A stretch of DNA of 64,000 bases from Bacteriovoracales bacterium. GTDB taxonomy: Bacteria > Bdellovibrionota > Bacteriovoracia > Bacteriovoracales > Bacteriovoracaceae. Position numbers and translations under genes: made by a program. Positions 63,101-64,000 of the stretch are shown piece after piece (position 1 is the first letter of the stretch; each line of letters opens with the position of its first letter). Location of the stretch: the NCBI GenBank assembly GCA_028346125.1, contig JAOMEV010000008.1, positions 1-64,000 on the forward strand, in the 5' to 3' direction. The notes beneath the pieces are model-generated. The model was given only the letters and a program-made list of their open reading frames with translations. It ran no database searches and had not been told where the DNA came from.

Positions 63101-63887
63101 AAATTTTTGAGAGTTCTTCAATATAAGGTCTCATGGCAATTGCCCCAAGGGCACAGTTAATTCCAACTGATAATGGTCTAGAGTGGCGAATGGAGTTCCA
63201 AAAAGCCTCTACTGTTTGACCTGATAATGTTCTTCCAGAAGCATCTGTAATTGTCACAGAAATCATTAGGGGAATGTCTTTATCTGGGAAGTCTTCCTTA
63301 AACTTAATGATAGCATAAATTGCTGCTTTTAAGTTTAATGTGTCGAAAACTGTTTCAACGATAAAAAGGTCAACACCGCCCTCAGAGAGCCCGACTGCTT
63401 GTTCATAGTAGTTATTGCAAAGTTCATCAAAAGAAACTGCTCTGTAGGAGGGATCATTTACATCAGGACTTATGCTTGCTGTTCGATTTGTTGGACCGAA
63501 AGCTCCTGCAACCCAGGCCTTTTTATGAGGAAATTTTTTTAAATATTCATTTTTTGATTGGCAGGCGATTTCAGCGGATTTGATATTAATTTCTTTTGCG
63601 AGATGCTCTAATTTGTAATCAGCTTGAGCTATTTTTGTACTGCTAAATGTATTAGTAGATATTATTTGAGAACCGCTTTCTAAATACTGGGTATGGATTT
63701 CCTTAATAACATTGGGCTTTGTAAGAGAAAGGAGATCATTGTTACCTTTAAGGTCCGACTTATAATTCTTAAGTTTTTCTCCTCTAAAATCACTTTCAGT
63801 AAGGTTGTATCTTTGAATCATTGTCCCCATGGCACCATCTAAATAGACGATTTGTTTTTGGAGAAGTTCGATTAAATTATGGTACAT
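60183..63887 (-). CDS. metH: Cobalamin-dependent methionine synthase
   Basis: Transfers a methyl group from methyl-tetrahydrofolate via cobalamin to homocysteine. All four modules are present in 1234 residues. The homocysteine domain has zinc ligands Cys in GINCALGA (~242) and Cys-Cys in [10 protein letters not shown] (~311). The pterin domain follows. The B12 domain has the axial histidine in GDVHDIGKN (~761), and the AdoMet reactivation domain has [17 protein letters not shown] (~1132). ATG 63887 has no strong SD. The cell therefore needs or makes B12. The 113 bases upstream inside the window show no recognisable riboswitch; a leader could continue past the window edge. Confidence 0.96.
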   Translation of the reverse strand: MYHNLIELLQKQIVYLDGAMGTMIQRYNLTESDFRGEKLKNYKSDLKGNNDLLSLTKPNVIKEIHTQYLESGSQIISTNTFSSTKIAQADYKLEHLAKEINIKSAEIACQSKNEYLKKFPHKKAWVAGAFGPTNRTASISPDVNDPSYRAVSFDELCNNYYEQAVGLSEGGVDLFIVETVFDTLNLKAAIYAIIKFKEDFPDKDIPLMISVTITDASGRTLSGQTVEAFWNSIRHSRPLSVGINCALGAIAMRPYIEELSKISDCFISCYPNAGLPNPLSKTGYDELPDDTATHLKDFANAGLVNLIGGCCGTTPDHIRAIVEKTKSHSPRKIPHIKIKTRLSGIEPLNLSDEEDKPFLMVGERTNVTGSPKFKRLIKENNFEEALSVARQQVENGANIVDINFDEGLLNSKECMIKFLNLLASEPDISKVPFMIDSSKWEVIESGLKCIQGKAIVNSISLKEGEEQFLYHAKEIMKYGAAVIVMAFDEKGQAANKKDKVRICKRAYILLESINFPPEDIIFDPNVLTVATGMEEHNNYALDFIEAIKEIKETCPRALTSGGISNVSFSLRGNNYVREAMHSSFLYHSIKSGLDMGIVNAGMLSVYDEIEKNLLEKVEDVLLNRNTNATENLIEYAEQFKGKGGKKKKADLEWRKKTVEERISHALIHGITDFIVEDTEEVRRKKEKPLDVIEGPLMDGMKIVGDLFGEGKMFLPQVVKSARVMKKAVIHLEPFMDDEKANNPNFREQGTFVIATVKGDVHDIGKNIVSVVLACNGYKMIDLGVMVSFEEILKAVKKHKANILGMSGLITPSLDEMIYNVQKVQDLKLNIPILVGGATTSKTHTAVKIAPHYDGAIVQVSDASLAVNICQRLLDPKKSKNYKEEIKKSQIKLKENFLRKEKNIAFKKINQSRENYYKIEWEKTFTPSPSFVGNKIFNNISLSEIADYIDWSPLFWTWELKGTYPKILSHKKYGKQAKELFEDAKIFLKDIIENKRFKPISTIGIWKANSIGDDVQIYNSEKEKETFHFLRQQKINNNSETSFCLSDFIAPRNTGIVDYIGGFVVTMGQDVEAYAKLFKDKHDDYSAILIKALGDRMAEAFAELMHKKARHFFNPNLKEDFSKSDIIKEKYEGIRPAHGYPACPDHTEKLTLWRLLDAHHVTGVSLTSSMAMNPPSSVSGLYFFNEKSKYFNIGLVNEDQVADYAKRKKYSKADLEKWLSSSLGYQPKKVSFKEK

Positions 63888-64000
63888 TATTTGGCCTGTA
63901 TCGTATTTTTGGTTAATTTTTTGGTGTTAATTAAGATCAGATAAAGCTTTTTACAATTTTTAGAATCGATTCAACGTCGTTCATTATATAAAAATGAACA

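Noticed and set aside
63888-64000. Cobalamin or SAM riboswitch before metH
   Set aside because: The 113 bases available show none of the conserved boxes; a longer leader could lie beyond the window, so absence is not proven.

Overview
This 64 kb stretch comes from an AT-rich Gram-negative bacterium with densely packed genes. The best fit is a Bdellovibrionota member of the Bacteriovorax/Halobacteriovorax type. That placement is an inference. It rests on the low GC, on a myxobacterial-style Glt/Agl envelope cluster (beta-barrel protein, TPR proteins, FHA-AgmX protein, ExbB/ExbD/ExbD), on many lipoproteins and secreted proteins without recognised relatives, and on a long housekeeping core. I see no insertion sequence, prophage, integrase, CRISPR array, rRNA or tRNA. 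No gene-free gap exceeds about 210 bases.

Region by region. 0-14 kb is a plus-strand core block: ftsK, rpsB-tsf, pyrH-frr-uppS-cdsA-rseP-tsaB, a psd-like gene, pssA, a lipoprotein gene, truA and tig. cdsA is interrupted by an in-frame TGA. 14-16 kb (minus strand) holds hisC and an FAH-family gene. 16.4-17.5 kb holds a DUF309 gene and a CysZ/EI24-type membrane protein. 17.5-23.3 kb (minus strand) is a membrane Fe-S oxidoreductase followed by three secreted proteins of unknown role, one of them cysteine-rich. 23.5-31.3 kb holds an unknown lipoprotein, hslO and an addB-addA recombination pair. 31.4-41.4 kb is the Glt/Agl-like machine: a six-gene plus-strand operon facing a three-gene minus-strand stator operon. 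41.5-48 kb holds gmhA, trxA, an RDD protein, polA and groES-groEL. 48-50.5 kb holds a DUF2064-type transferase and three unknown proteins. 50.6-54.3 kb is a Yej/Opp-type peptide importer without its ATPase. 54.4-57.6 kb holds a DUF445 protein, an HtrA/DegP protease, a catalytically complete psd and a response regulator. 57.8-64 kb holds a small operon ending in an LhgO-like oxidase, an unknown gene and a complete cobalamin-dependent metH.

Functional links. The whole phosphatidylethanolamine route is here (CdsA, PssA, Psd), but CdsA is interrupted and the Psd-like protein beside pssA has lost its catalytic residues, leaving the distant psd as the plausible enzyme. rpsB/tsf/pyrH/frr/uppS/cdsA/rseP is the classic conserved translation and envelope cluster. 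The Glt-like operon encodes an outer-membrane barrel, periplasmic TPR proteins, a TPR lipoprotein and an FHA protein that crosses the inner membrane. The opposing operon encodes the proton-driven stator expected to power it. At sequence scale, the palindrome GGCC is clearly over-represented for such AT-rich DNA; in the 2.3 kb stretch I counted, every copy sits at a G|GCC codon junction.
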